A stretch of 12,074 bases of DNA from assembly GCA_002396645.1 (NCBI GenBank), contig DGYI01000046.1:4473-16546 (forward strand), read 5' to 3'. The translations under genes and the position numbers were made by a program. Below are positions 7,133 to 12,074 of the stretch, one piece after another. Within the stretch, counting starts at the first letter, position 1. Each line of letters starts with the position of its first letter. This DNA comes from Firmicutes bacterium UBA5010 (GTDB lineage: Bacteria > Bacillota > Clostridia > Tissierellales > Sedimentibacteraceae). The notes beneath the pieces were generated by a model. It worked only from the letters and a program-made list of their open reading frames with translations, ran no database searches and had not been told where the DNA came from.

Positions 7133-8185
7133 ATGAGAGTAACCAATAAAATGCTGACAAGCAGATATACCAGAGATTTAAACAAAAGTTTATCAAATCT
7201 TAATACGCTTTCTCAAAAGGTGGACACAGGAAGAAAATTTTTTAAGGGATCTGAAGATCCAATCGGTGCTGTAAAAGCTTACAGACTGAGAAGAGAATAT
7301 CTTAAGAATGAAGATTATCTGACAAATATTGAAGAAGCTGATTCTATTTTCACGTCTGCCGAGAGTAATCTAATGGGTATAAATAAAAATTTAAATGGAG
7401 TTTATGTATCATATCTAAAAGGTATAACAGGAACCATGGGTTATGATGAAAGACAAATTATTTCTAAAGAATTGGAAAAAATACAAGAATCTATGATTAC
7501 AACATTAAATTCTACATTTAATGAAAAATATTTATTCAGTGGATCAAGTATGGAAAATCCGCCATTTGAAGTGAAATTAGATAGTGTTACAGGTGAAAAT
7601 CATTTATACTATAAAGGAGTCAATGTTAGTATTGCAGATAACGACCCGGCTGCCGGCTCAGCTGCAAATGATGCATATAACAAACTGAAAGCTCTTTCTG
7701 AAGAAAATATGTTCATTGACTTGGGGCTTAGCCTGCAGGTAGATGCTTCGGGTAATGTAAATCAAAACAGTGTTTTTGATTTATCCATACCAGGAATTGA
7801 TTTCATGGGTTTTGGTAAAACTATGATAGATGGTAAAAAGGTAAATAATAATATATATGATTTGATAACTGATTTAAGAAAAGAACTTGATAAAACTGAT
7901 TTCTCCTTAAGCGAAATAACTCCGTATATTAAAAACTTTGAAAATCAAAAAAATGAAACATTAAAACACATTACCAATATCGGAGCCAAAGCTAATTATA
8001 TAGATTTTATAAAAACAAGAACAGAAGATAATAATCTGAATTTAACCGAAAAAATCAATAGTGTTGAATATATTGATCCTGCAGAGGCTATTATGGATTG
8101 GAAAATGCAGCAGTATTCTTATACAGCAGCCTTGCAAATGGGAACAAAACTAATACAGCCAAGTTTCATTGATTTTATGCGTTAA
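7133..8185 (+). CDS. flgL: Flagellar hook-associated protein 3, FlgL
   Basis: Second hook-filament junction protein, assembled on FlgK and below the filament. It has 350 aa. The N terminus MRVTNKMLTSRYTRDLNKSL and the GRKFFKGSEDPIGAVKAYRLR stretch (about residues 33-53) are flagellin-like D0/D1 helices with the SEDP motif. The C-terminal end YTAALQMGTKLIQPSFIDFM completes the coiled coil. The middle (about residues 130-230) is the variable globular part. It lacks a signal peptide. The gene starts 12 nt after flgK with a strong TAGGAGGG RBS at about 7122-7129, so the two are co-transcribed and made in similar amounts. Confidence 0.95.
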   Translation: MRVTNKMLTSRYTRDLNKSLSNLNTLSQKVDTGRKFFKGSEDPIGAVKAYRLRREYLKNEDYLTNIEEADSIFTSAESNLMGINKNLNGVYVSYLKGITGTMGYDERQIISKELEKIQESMITTLNSTFNEKYLFSGSSMENPPFEVKLDSVTGENHLYYKGVNVSIADNDPAAGSAANDAYNKLKALSEENMFIDLGLSLQVDASGNVNQNSVFDLSIPGIDFMGFGKTMIDGKKVNNNIYDLITDLRKELDKTDFSLSEITPYIKNFENQKNETLKHITNIGAKANYIDFIKTRTEDNNLNLTEKINSVEYIDPAEAIMDWKMQQYSYTAALQMGTKLIQPSFIDFMR

Positions 8186-8211
8186 AATAAGATTTTAAAG
8201 AAAAAATTATA

Positions 8212-8219
8212 AGAGGTGA
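8212..8219 (+). promoter_or_regulatory. Ribosome binding site that fixes the DUF6470 gene start
   Basis: AGAGGTGA at 8212-8219 lies 8 nt before the ATG at 8228. An in-frame GTG at 8216 lies inside this Shine-Dalgarno sequence itself and cannot be used with it, so the upstream start is rejected. Confidence 0.8.
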
Positions 8220-8227
8220 AAATAATT

Positions 8228-8842
8228 ATGAAGCCGTTAATTGAAATTAAAACTATTCCGATGTCAATAGAGCTTAAAATCAATAATGCAACATATGAAC
8301 TGGCTTCGGGTGATGCATCTGTAGAAATTACGCGTGATGAAGGCGGAATGCAGATGAAGATGCAGCCAACAAAACTGAAAATAGATACATTCGAAGCACG
8401 TAATTCTACACCATTTAAATCTCCGCTAAGGGCAGGCTTAGAGTTCGGAAAAAAAGGAATGCAAGCTGCATATGAGGCTACGGCTAATTTGGCAAGGGAG
8501 GGCAATATGCTGGTAAACATACATTTAAAAGATAATATTCTCACTGACATTGCGTATCAAAGATTTACTAGAGAGATGATGTCTAAGGAATTCAACTTAG
8601 GCTTTACTCCGAGCGAGCCCATAAATATAGAATTTTCAGAACCTGATATAAATATTAATTATGAAATGGATAAGCTTTATTTTGACATGAAATTAAATAA
8701 AAAAGAGATGAAATTCACACCCGGAGATATAGAATTAATTATAAAGGAATATGCCAGGGTTGAGCTTAATTATATAGGATCTCCTGTATACGTGCCTCCA
8801 AGTGCTGATCCTAACTATATACATATAGATACAAGGGCGTAA
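8228..8842 (+). CDS. DUF6470 family flagellar-locus protein (YviE-like)
   Basis: A 204 aa soluble protein of unknown biochemical role. The N-terminal part PLIEIKTIPMSIELKINNATYEL and the later TKLKIDTFEARNS, then GKKGMQAAYEATANLAREGN (about residues 76-95), match the pattern I recall for B. subtilis YviE and the DUF6470 family, which sits between flgL and fliW. The protein looks beta-rich at both ends with one Ala/Gly-rich helix in the middle. There is no signal peptide or membrane segment. A conserved place in the late flagellar operon suggests a role in filament assembly or in flagellin handling, but no function is established. It has no paralogue in the window. Confidence 0.8.
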   Translation: MKPLIEIKTIPMSIELKINNATYELASGDASVEITRDEGGMQMKMQPTKLKIDTFEARNSTPFKSPLRAGLEFGKKGMQAAYEATANLAREGNMLVNIHLKDNILTDIAYQRFTREMMSKEFNLGFTPSEPINIEFSEPDININYEMDKLYFDMKLNKKEMKFTPGDIELIIKEYARVELNYIGSPVYVPPSADPNYIHIDTRA

Positions 8843-8850
8843 TTTCATTG

Positions 8851-8858
8851 AGGAAAGG
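8851..8858 (+). promoter_or_regulatory. Ribosome binding site that fixes the fliW start
   Basis: AGGAAAGG at 8851-8858 is 9 nt before an ATG at 8868. A TTG at 8859 touches this site and is too close; an ATG at 8880, where similarity to FliW begins, is 21 nt away and too far. 8868 is therefore preferred, giving the short N-terminal extension MGVA. Confidence 0.7.
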
Positions 8859-8867
8859 TTGAAAAAA

Positions 8868-9335
8868 ATGGGCGTAGCTATGAAAATTACCACCAAAGAA
8901 TTTGGTGATATTGAAGTAAGAGATGAAGATATAATAAAATTTAACAGAAGTATTTATGGATTTGAAAACAACAATAACTATGTTATACTAAAGGATCTGC
9001 CTGATGATGACATTATGTATCTGCAGTCTGTTGATGATACAAGTCTGCATTTTGTTATCGTTGATCCGTATGTGATATTGCCAAATTATGACCCTAAACT
9101 GTCAAAAGATGATATGTCCGCACTAAACATAACAAAGGATGAAGTATTGAACTTGAAATATATGCTGATAGCGGTAATAACTGAAAAAATTGAAAATTCA
9201 GTTGTAAATCTTAAAAATCCTTTGGTTATAAATCCGAATAATAAGCAGGCTATACAAGCCATATTGGAAAATCAAGATTATCCTTTAAGATATCCTTTAT
9301 TTATAAATGATATGGATGGTGATGCCTCATGTTAG
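8868..9335 (+). CDS. fliW: Flagellar assembly factor FliW
   Basis: Cytoplasmic protein that binds CsrA and flagellin in a partner switch: when flagellin is exported, freed FliW sequesters CsrA and lifts repression of flagellin translation. The 155 aa length is typical. Family features are the start MKITTKEFGDIEV, then IIKFNRSIYGFE (about residues 22-33, the usual form being F..GI.GFE), LQSVDDTSLHFVIVDPY (about 48-64), and the C-terminal LKNPLVINPNNKQAIQ and YPLRYPLF stretches. The 3' end overlaps csrA by 7 nt, so translation of the antagonist and its target is coupled. No flagellin gene follows in this window, so its target is elsewhere. Confidence 0.95.
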   Translation: MGVAMKITTKEFGDIEVRDEDIIKFNRSIYGFENNNNYVILKDLPDDDIMYLQSVDDTSLHFVIVDPYVILPNYDPKLSKDDMSALNITKDEVLNLKYMLIAVITEKIENSVVNLKNPLVINPNNKQAIQAILENQDYPLRYPLFINDMDGDASC

Positions 9336-9580
9336 TTATTAAAAGAAAAGTTAATGAGTCAATATTAATCGGAGATAATAACGTATCGTTAAGCGAGCCA
9401 ATAGAGATAATTATTTCCGAAATATTGGGTGACAGAGTGAAAATTGCAATAAATGCGCCTGATGAGGTTAAAATTATAAGAAAAGAAATAAAAGAAACTT
9501 TGGAATTTAACCAAAATGCAGTGACAAGCATAAGCAGAGATAAAATGAGTGAATTAAAAGCAAATCTTAAGAAAAAATAA
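9329..9580 (+). CDS. csrA: Translational regulator CsrA with a seven-residue insertion
   Basis: Small dimeric RNA-binding protein that in Firmicutes represses flagellin translation by binding GGA motifs near the ribosome binding site. The 83 aa protein is longer than E. coli CsrA (61 aa). The start MLVIKRKVNESILIGD, the core GDRVKIAINAP and the RNA-contacting IIRKEI are clear; Arg51 corresponds to E. coli Arg44. Counting from Asp16 to the conserved Gly, there are 17 residues instead of 10, so the beta1-beta2 region is extended by seven (around NVSLSEP). Gly9 is Asn, and the Gly after the VRI motif is Ala40. The C-terminal extension is Lys/Ser-rich. The start ATG at 9329 lies inside fliW, and the gene ends the flagellar operon. 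Confidence 0.9.
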   Translation: MLVIKRKVNESILIGDNNVSLSEPIEIIISEILGDRVKIAINAPDEVKIIRKEIKETLEFNQNAVTSISRDKMSELKANLKKK

Positions 9581-9597
9581 TAAAAAATACTAAAAAT

Positions 9598-9636
9598 AAA
9601 TGTGTCTTTGGTATCTTGTACCTTAGGCGCATTTTT
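9598..9636 (+). terminator. Rho-independent terminator of the flgM-csrA operon
   Basis: Arms 9598-9613 and 9619-9634 pair over 16 positions with two G-T wobbles and a two-base internal mismatch, around a TCTTG loop. The 3' arm ends in a run of T to 9636. It lies 18 nt after the csrA stop codon and closes the seven-gene flagellar transcript. Confidence 0.8.
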
Positions 9637-9693
9637 AATGATAAAACATGTGAATTATTACCGAAATTACTGCCGAAAATCCTAAAAAAACTC

Positions 9694-9722
9694 TTGACAG
9701 AATTGAAATATTAATATAAACT
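9694..9722 (+). promoter_or_regulatory. Sigma-A promoter of rplM-rpsI
   Basis: A perfect -35 TTGACA at 9694-9699 is followed either by TAAACT at 9717-9722 (spacer 17) or TATAAA at 9715-9720 (spacer 15, better hexamer). Either gives a start near 9728-9730 and a leader of about 155 nt before rplM. Confidence 0.75.
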
Positions 9723-9780
9723 TGATAGGTAATTGTTTATAAAAAAGCTACCAATGCCCCGGAAGCTTTTTTAACCATAG
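9723..9780 (+). ncRNA. Candidate L13 (rplM) autoregulatory leader RNA
   Basis: Just after the promoter, TAAAAAAGCT at 9740-9749 pairs perfectly with AGCTTTTTTA at 9764-9773. A 14-nt loop remains, in which CC 9751-9752 can close on GG 9761-9762 around AATGCCCC. AGGT at 9727-9730 can pair with ACC at 9774-9776 and neighbours to close an outer helix. Firmicute rplM-rpsI operons are known to carry an L13 leader that L13 protein is thought to bind for feedback control. Position and a compact structure fit, but I cannot run the covariance model. An alternative is a simple attenuator, since the 3' arm contains six T. Confidence 0.55.
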
Positions 9781-9883
9781 ATTATAACTTATTTCTGATT
9801 ATGCAGTTCAAAGTTAAAATTTTGAAATTATTTAGATATAAGTATATCAAATTAATAGGAAATTAATAGGAGGACCAATTAAT

Positions 9884-10312
9884 ATGAAAAGCTTCATTGC
9901 AAAGCCTAATGAAGTAGAAAGAAAATGGTATGTAATAGATGCCGAGGGAAAAACATTAGGTAGATTATCAACAGAAGTTGCTACGCTTTTAAGAGGAAAG
10001 CATAAACCAATATACACGCCACACGTTGATACAGGAGATCATGTTATAGTTATCAACTGTGAAAAAGTAGTTTTAACAGGAAAAAAATTAGACCAGAAGA
10101 TGTATAGACATCACTCAGGTTACATGGGTGGAATGAAAGAAGTTCCTTACAGAAAATTCATGGTAGATAAATCTGAGGAAGCTGTTTATCTTGCAGTAAA
10201 AGGCATGCTTCCAAAAAACAGATTAGGAAGACAAATGATTAAAAAACTTAGAACATACGCAGGACCTGAGCATGAAAACCAAGCTCAAAAGCCTGAAGTA
10301 TACGAGTTTTAA
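9884..10312 (+). CDS. rplM: 50S ribosomal protein L13
   Basis: Early-assembling protein of the large ribosomal subunit that binds 23S rRNA. The 142 aa length is exact for the family. Diagnostic stretches are KWYVIDAEGKTLGRLSTEVA (residues 14-33), LRGKHKPIYTPHVDTGDHVI (36-55), YRHHSGYMGG and AVKGMLPKN. The AGGAGG RBS at 9868-9873 lies 10 nt before the ATG. Codon choice is cleaner (many AGA, TTA, GGA) than in the flagellar genes, as expected for high expression. It is co-transcribed with rpsI, 24 nt downstream, and likely regulated by its structured leader. Confidence 0.98.
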   Translation: MKSFIAKPNEVERKWYVIDAEGKTLGRLSTEVATLLRGKHKPIYTPHVDTGDHVIVINCEKVVLTGKKLDQKMYRHHSGYMGGMKEVPYRKFMVDKSEEAVYLAVKGMLPKNRLGRQMIKKLRTYAGPEHENQAQKPEVYEF

Positions 10313-10336
10313 TTCGGATAGGAGGAGAAATAGCTA

Positions 10337-10726
10337 ATGAAAGCGCAATACATCGGTACTGGTAGAAGAAAAAAAGCAATTGCAAGAGTAAGATTAGTTC
10401 CTGGAACAGGAAAAGTTACTATAAATAAAAGAGATATTGAAAATTATTTCAATTATGAAACTTTAAGAGTTATTGTAAGAGAGCCTTTAATGATTACTGA
10501 TACATTGGGACAATATGATGTTTTAGTAAATGTTCACGGTGGTGGATATACAGGTCAAGCTGGTGCAATCCGTCACGGAATATCAAGAGCTTTATTGCAA
10601 GCAGATGTAGAATTAAGACCTATACTTAAAAAAGCTGGTTTCTTAACAAGAGACCCAAGAATGAAAGAAAGAAAGAAATATGGTCTTAAAAAAGCTAGAA
10701 AGGCATCACAATTCAGTAAGAGATAA
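10337..10726 (+). CDS. rpsI: 30S ribosomal protein S9
   Basis: Small-subunit head protein whose C-terminal tail reaches the P-site tRNA. It has 129 aa, the standard size. Recognised by IGTGRRKKAIARVRLVPG (residues 6-23), VNVHGGGYTGQAGAIRHGI and the basic C terminus KKYGLKKARKASQFSKR, with the terminal Lys-Arg that contacts tRNA. The RBS AGGAGGAG at 10320-10327 is followed by the ATG at 10337. It is the last gene of the rplM-rpsI unit. Confidence 0.98.
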   Translation: MKAQYIGTGRRKKAIARVRLVPGTGKVTINKRDIENYFNYETLRVIVREPLMITDTLGQYDVLVNVHGGGYTGQAGAIRHGISRALLQADVELRPILKKAGFLTRDPRMKERKKYGLKKARKASQFSKR

Positions 10727-10776
10727 AAATGTGTTGCTTGCAACATGTTATGCAAATTTGAGTCTACGGTACAAAT

Positions 10777-10804
10777 TTGTGAGATTAATAAAATCATATA
10801 TATT
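10777..10804 (+). promoter_or_regulatory. Possible promoter of queT
   Basis: TTGTGA at 10777-10782 (4 of 6) and TATATT at 10799-10804 (5 of 6) are separated by 16 nt. This would start the queT transcript inside the right half of the hairpin at 10805-10829 and just before the riboswitch-like element. The -35 is weak, so read-through from rpsI remains possible. Confidence 0.4.
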
Positions 10805-10829
10805 AGCGGTTCCTTTTTTTGGAACCGCT
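10805..10829 (+). terminator. Strong hairpin, probable rplM-rpsI terminator
   Basis: AGCGGTTCC at 10805-10813 pairs perfectly over 9 bp with GGAACCGCT at 10821-10829 around a loop of seven T. It is 78 nt past the rpsI stop codon. It lacks a proper T-run on the 3' side (TAGTGTTTCC follows), so it could instead be a transcript-end stabiliser or part of the queT leader. Confidence 0.45.
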
Positions 10830-10830
10830 T

Positions 10831-10863
10831 AGTGTTTCCTTGGCACCCACTTAAAAAATCAAG
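10831..10863 (+). ncRNA. Candidate preQ1-I riboswitch aptamer upstream of queT
   Basis: The element is an H-type pseudoknot with the layout of preQ1-I. P1 is AGTG 10831-10834 with CACT 10848-10851. The loop then contains TTTC and CACCC. P2 is CTTG 10839-10842 with CAAG 10860-10863 (plus a G-T pair, 10843 with 10859). The linker is the A-rich TAAAAAAT. Aligned by eye to the B. subtilis queC aptamer, the ligand-binding C (here 10846), the loop T at 10836 and the A-run are kept. One deviation is T10835 opposite C10847, where the usual floor pair is G-C. QueT-family transporters are known clients of preQ1 riboswitches, which strongly supports the reading. Confidence 0.65.
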
Positions 10864-10907
10864 AGCTTCATTTTGTGTTATCATAAAATGAATGGTGCTC
10901 CGGAAAC
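10834..10907 (+). promoter_or_regulatory. Anti-aptamer helix of the queT leader (alternative fold)
   Basis: GTTTCCTTGGCACC at 10834-10847 can pair with GGTGCTCCGGAAAC at 10894-10907: 6 bp, a short internal loop with one G-T pair, then 5 bp. It encloses a hairpin TTCATTTT 10867-10874 with AAAATGAA 10885-10892. The left strand is exactly the aptamer core (P1 side, P2 side and ligand C), so this helix and the aptamer exclude each other. When the aptamer forms, CTCC at 10898-10901 is freed and could pair with GGAG of the queT Shine-Dalgarno. Ligand-dependent translational repression is inferred. Confidence 0.5.
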
Positions 10908-10913
10908 TATATA

Positions 10914-10936
10914 CTAATATCAAATATAGATATTAG
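10914..10936 (+). other. Leader hairpin just before the queT ribosome binding site
   Basis: CTAATATC at 10914-10921 and GATATTAG at 10929-10936 are perfect inverted repeats around AAATATA. It is AT-rich and has no following T-run, so it is not a typical terminator. The queT Shine-Dalgarno GAAGGAG (10949-10955) begins 12 nt later, 7 nt before the ATG. It may bring the upstream CTCC strand close to that site. Confidence 0.5.
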
Positions 10937-10962
10937 AACAAAAATAGTGAAGGAGTTTTTTT

Positions 10963-11463
10963 ATGGAAAAAAACAGAGCAAAATTTGTAACACAAACTGC
11001 AATAGTGGCAGCGCTGTATACGGCGCTGACATTAGTATTTAGCTTTATGTCTTATGGAGCTGTACAATTTAGAGTCGCAGAAATATTAGTTTTATTGGTA
11101 TTCATAGACAAGAAGTATTTTCTGGGATTAGTGCTTGGCTGTGCAATAAGCAACGCCTTCAGCCCGCTCGGAATGATAGATGTTGTAGTGGGAACATTGG
11201 CAACATCAATAGCTTTATTATTTATTATATTTATTAAAAAAATTATGAAGGATAATAAAAAATCACTGATAATAGCAAGCTTAGGCCCTGTTATATCAAA
11301 TGCTGTATTTGTCGGTATAGAGCTTACAGTATTATTTAAAGAACTTCCTTTTATAGTAAATGCAGCATATGTTGCTTTGGGAGAATTTGTGGTAGTAACT
11401 GTAGCAGGAGTTTTTATATTCCTTAAATTTAAAAATTTATTAGAAAAAATCCCATCAATGTAA
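10963..11463 (+). CDS. queT: QueT-family ECF transporter S subunit (queuosine precursor uptake)
   Basis: Integral membrane substrate-binding subunit of an ECF importer, predicted to take up a queuosine precursor such as preQ1 or queuine for tRNA modification. The 166 aa protein has about five or six hydrophobic segments (near residues 10-30, 40-49, 52-66, 72-92, 102-125 and 131-156). The start KFVTQTAIVAALYTALTLVF, then YGAVQFRVAEILVLL (residues 31-45), GLVLGCAISNAFSPLG (55-70) and DVVVGTLATSIA (73-84), fit the QueT (COG4708) pattern. It has no ATPase of its own and would rely on an EcfA1-A2-T module such as the one at 53-2521. The candidate preQ1 riboswitch upstream agrees with the substrate. 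The exact ligand is inferred. Confidence 0.88.
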   Translation: MEKNRAKFVTQTAIVAALYTALTLVFSFMSYGAVQFRVAEILVLLVFIDKKYFLGLVLGCAISNAFSPLGMIDVVVGTLATSIALLFIIFIKKIMKDNKKSLIIASLGPVISNAVFVGIELTVLFKELPFIVNAAYVALGEFVVVTVAGVFIFLKFKNLLEKIPSM

Positions 11464-11496
11464 GCAAAGTTTTTAATTAACACTAAATATTTTATT

Positions 11497-11537
11497 AAAA
11501 TAAGCATTTAGATATTATGTATTAAATGCTTATTTTT
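11497..11537 (+). terminator. Rho-independent terminator after queT
   Basis: ATAAGCATTTA at 11500-11510 pairs perfectly over 11 bp with TAAATGCTTAT at 11523-11533, extended by A-T pairs, with a 12-nt loop and a run of five T ending at 11537. It begins 33 nt after the queT stop codon. Confidence 0.9.
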
Positions 11538-11609
11538 ATGAGAAATTAATTATCATGTATACCATATATAACTTATATATCTTATTTTATACTATTTTTA
11601 AACTATTAA

Positions 11610-11638
11610 TTGACAGATTGAATAAAAAAGCTTAAAAT
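11610..11638 (+). promoter_or_regulatory. Sigma-A promoter of efp
   Basis: A perfect -35 TTGACA at 11610-11615, a 17-nt spacer and TAAAAT at 11633-11638 (5 of 6). The predicted start near 11645 gives a long leader of about 130 nt. The 314 nt between queT and efp hold only this promoter, the queT terminator, a second weaker TTGACA/TAAATT pair (11653-11658, 11675-11680) and otherwise featureless AT-rich sequence. Confidence 0.75.
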
Positions 11639-11777
11639 ATAATAGGACTATTTTGACATTACATATAAAATGGATAAATTCTTAAAAAACGTAAATTAAC
11701 TTAGTGCTTAAATTTATTTCAATTCGAATAAACAGCTAATAGGCTGGTTATAATACACAAAAAGGAGGATGCGGTTA

Positions 11778-12074
11778 ATGATTTCAGCAAGTGATTTTAA
11801 AAAAGGCGTTACGATGGTATGGAATGAAGGACTATGGCAAATAGCTGATTTTCAACATGTTAAGCCCGGAAAAGGTGCAGCTTTTGTTAGAGCAACGCTA
11901 AAAAATATTAAAACAGGTGCTACAAGAATAGAAACTTTTAACCCAAGTGACAAGTTTCCAAAGGCGCACATAGAAACTAAAGAAATGCAGTATTTATATA
12001 GTGATGGTGAACTATATTACTTTATGGATCTTGAATCTTATGAACAGATTCCGCTTAACCATGATCAGGTTGAG
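11778..12074 (+). CDS. efp: Translation elongation factor P, N-terminal part (runs off the window)
   Basis: Binds the ribosome between P and E sites and relieves stalling at polyproline stretches. Ninety-nine codons are present of an expected 185 or so; the gene continues beyond 12074 with no stop. The start MISASDFKKGV and the block DFQHVKPGKGAAFVRATL are diagnostic, followed by FNPSDKFPKAHIETKEMQYLY and YYFMDLESYEQI. Lys32 at the tip of the PGKG loop is the residue that B. subtilis modifies with 5-aminopentanol; no modification gene is visible here. The AAAGGAGGAT RBS lies at about 11761-11770, 7 nt before the ATG. Confidence 0.97.
   Translation, partial: MISASDFKKGVTMVWNEGLWQIADFQHVKPGKGAAFVRATLKNIKTGATRIETFNPSDKFPKAHIETKEMQYLYSDGELYYFMDLESYEQIPLNHDQVE

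Noticed and set aside
10573..10923. 116-codon minus-strand open frame over the rpsI end and queT leader
   Set aside because: It overlaps a ribosomal protein gene and the structured leader, and it shows no recognisable domain.
10831..10963. preQ1-II type riboswitch as an alternative for the queT leader
   Set aside because: In preQ1-II the Shine-Dalgarno lies within or directly after the aptamer pseudoknot; here the candidate aptamer is about 90 nt from the RBS, and the short CACCC/A-rich layout fits preQ1-I.
11052..11507. 151-codon open frame on the minus strand opposite queT
   Set aside because: It runs through the queT terminator and is explained by codon use of the convincing + strand membrane protein; no RBS or family signature.
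11749..11754. TATAAT just upstream of the efp ribosome binding site
   Set aside because: No acceptable -35 at 16-18 nt, and it would leave almost no leader; the TTGACA/TAAAAT promoter at 11610 is much better.
1..12074. CRISPR array, toxin-antitoxin, phage or transposase genes
   Set aside because: No spaced repeats, no recombinase or defence motifs; every long + strand frame is accounted for by housekeeping, transport or flagellar genes.

Overview
The window is AT-rich DNA from a motile, Gram-positive, low-GC anaerobe-like bacterium, most probably a member of the Clostridia/Tissierellia. The evidence is the gene set (EcfA1-EcfA2-EcfT-TruA, a FliW/CsrA pair, a DUF6470/YviE-like flagellar gene, a QueT-type ECF substrate subunit and EF-P with Lys32), strong AGGAGG ribosome binding sites and TTGACA/TATAAT-type promoters. 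Genus cannot be fixed from the sequence alone. All complete genes lie on the + strand, and I see no mobile element, CRISPR array, tRNA or rRNA.

Layout. (1) Positions 53-3252 form a tightly overlapping operon, ecfA1-ecfA2-ecfT-truA. It encodes the shared energising module of a group II ECF vitamin/metabolite transporter plus tRNA pseudouridine synthase A. (2) Positions 3299-4500 form a single-gene unit with its own sigma-A-type promoter and a long terminator. It encodes a CheW-like protein with a CZB zinc-binding domain inserted in the CheW fold. (3) Positions 4511-9636 form a late flagellar operon, flgM-flgN-flgK-flgL-DUF6470-fliW-csrA. It starts at an almost perfect sigma-D (sigma-28) promoter and ends at a hairpin terminator. 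A multi-hairpin element of unknown origin lies between flgM and flgN. (4) Positions 9694-10726 carry a promoter, a structured leader (candidate L13 leader) and rplM-rpsI. (5) Positions 10777-11537 carry queT, with a leader that holds a candidate preQ1-I riboswitch and a mutually exclusive alternative helix, and a good terminator. (6) From 11610 onward there is a promoter and the first 99 codons of efp, which runs off the window.

How the parts fit. FlgM restrains sigma-D until the hook is finished. FlgN chaperones the hook-associated proteins FlgK and FlgL, FliW and CsrA tune flagellin translation, and the CheW-CZB protein probably feeds a zinc or oxidant signal into chemotaxis. EcfA1/A2/T energise several substrate-specific S subunits, and the QueT-family protein 8 kb downstream is a likely client.

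The most noteworthy points are: the flagellar/chemotaxis block sitting inside the usual ecf-truA-rplM-rpsI order of Firmicutes; the CheW-CZB architecture with an extra Cys/His cluster; the queT leader, whose two competing folds can be read from the sequence; a CsrA with a seven-residue insertion; and the inverted-repeat element between flgM and flgN. I do not see evidence for a wholly new system.
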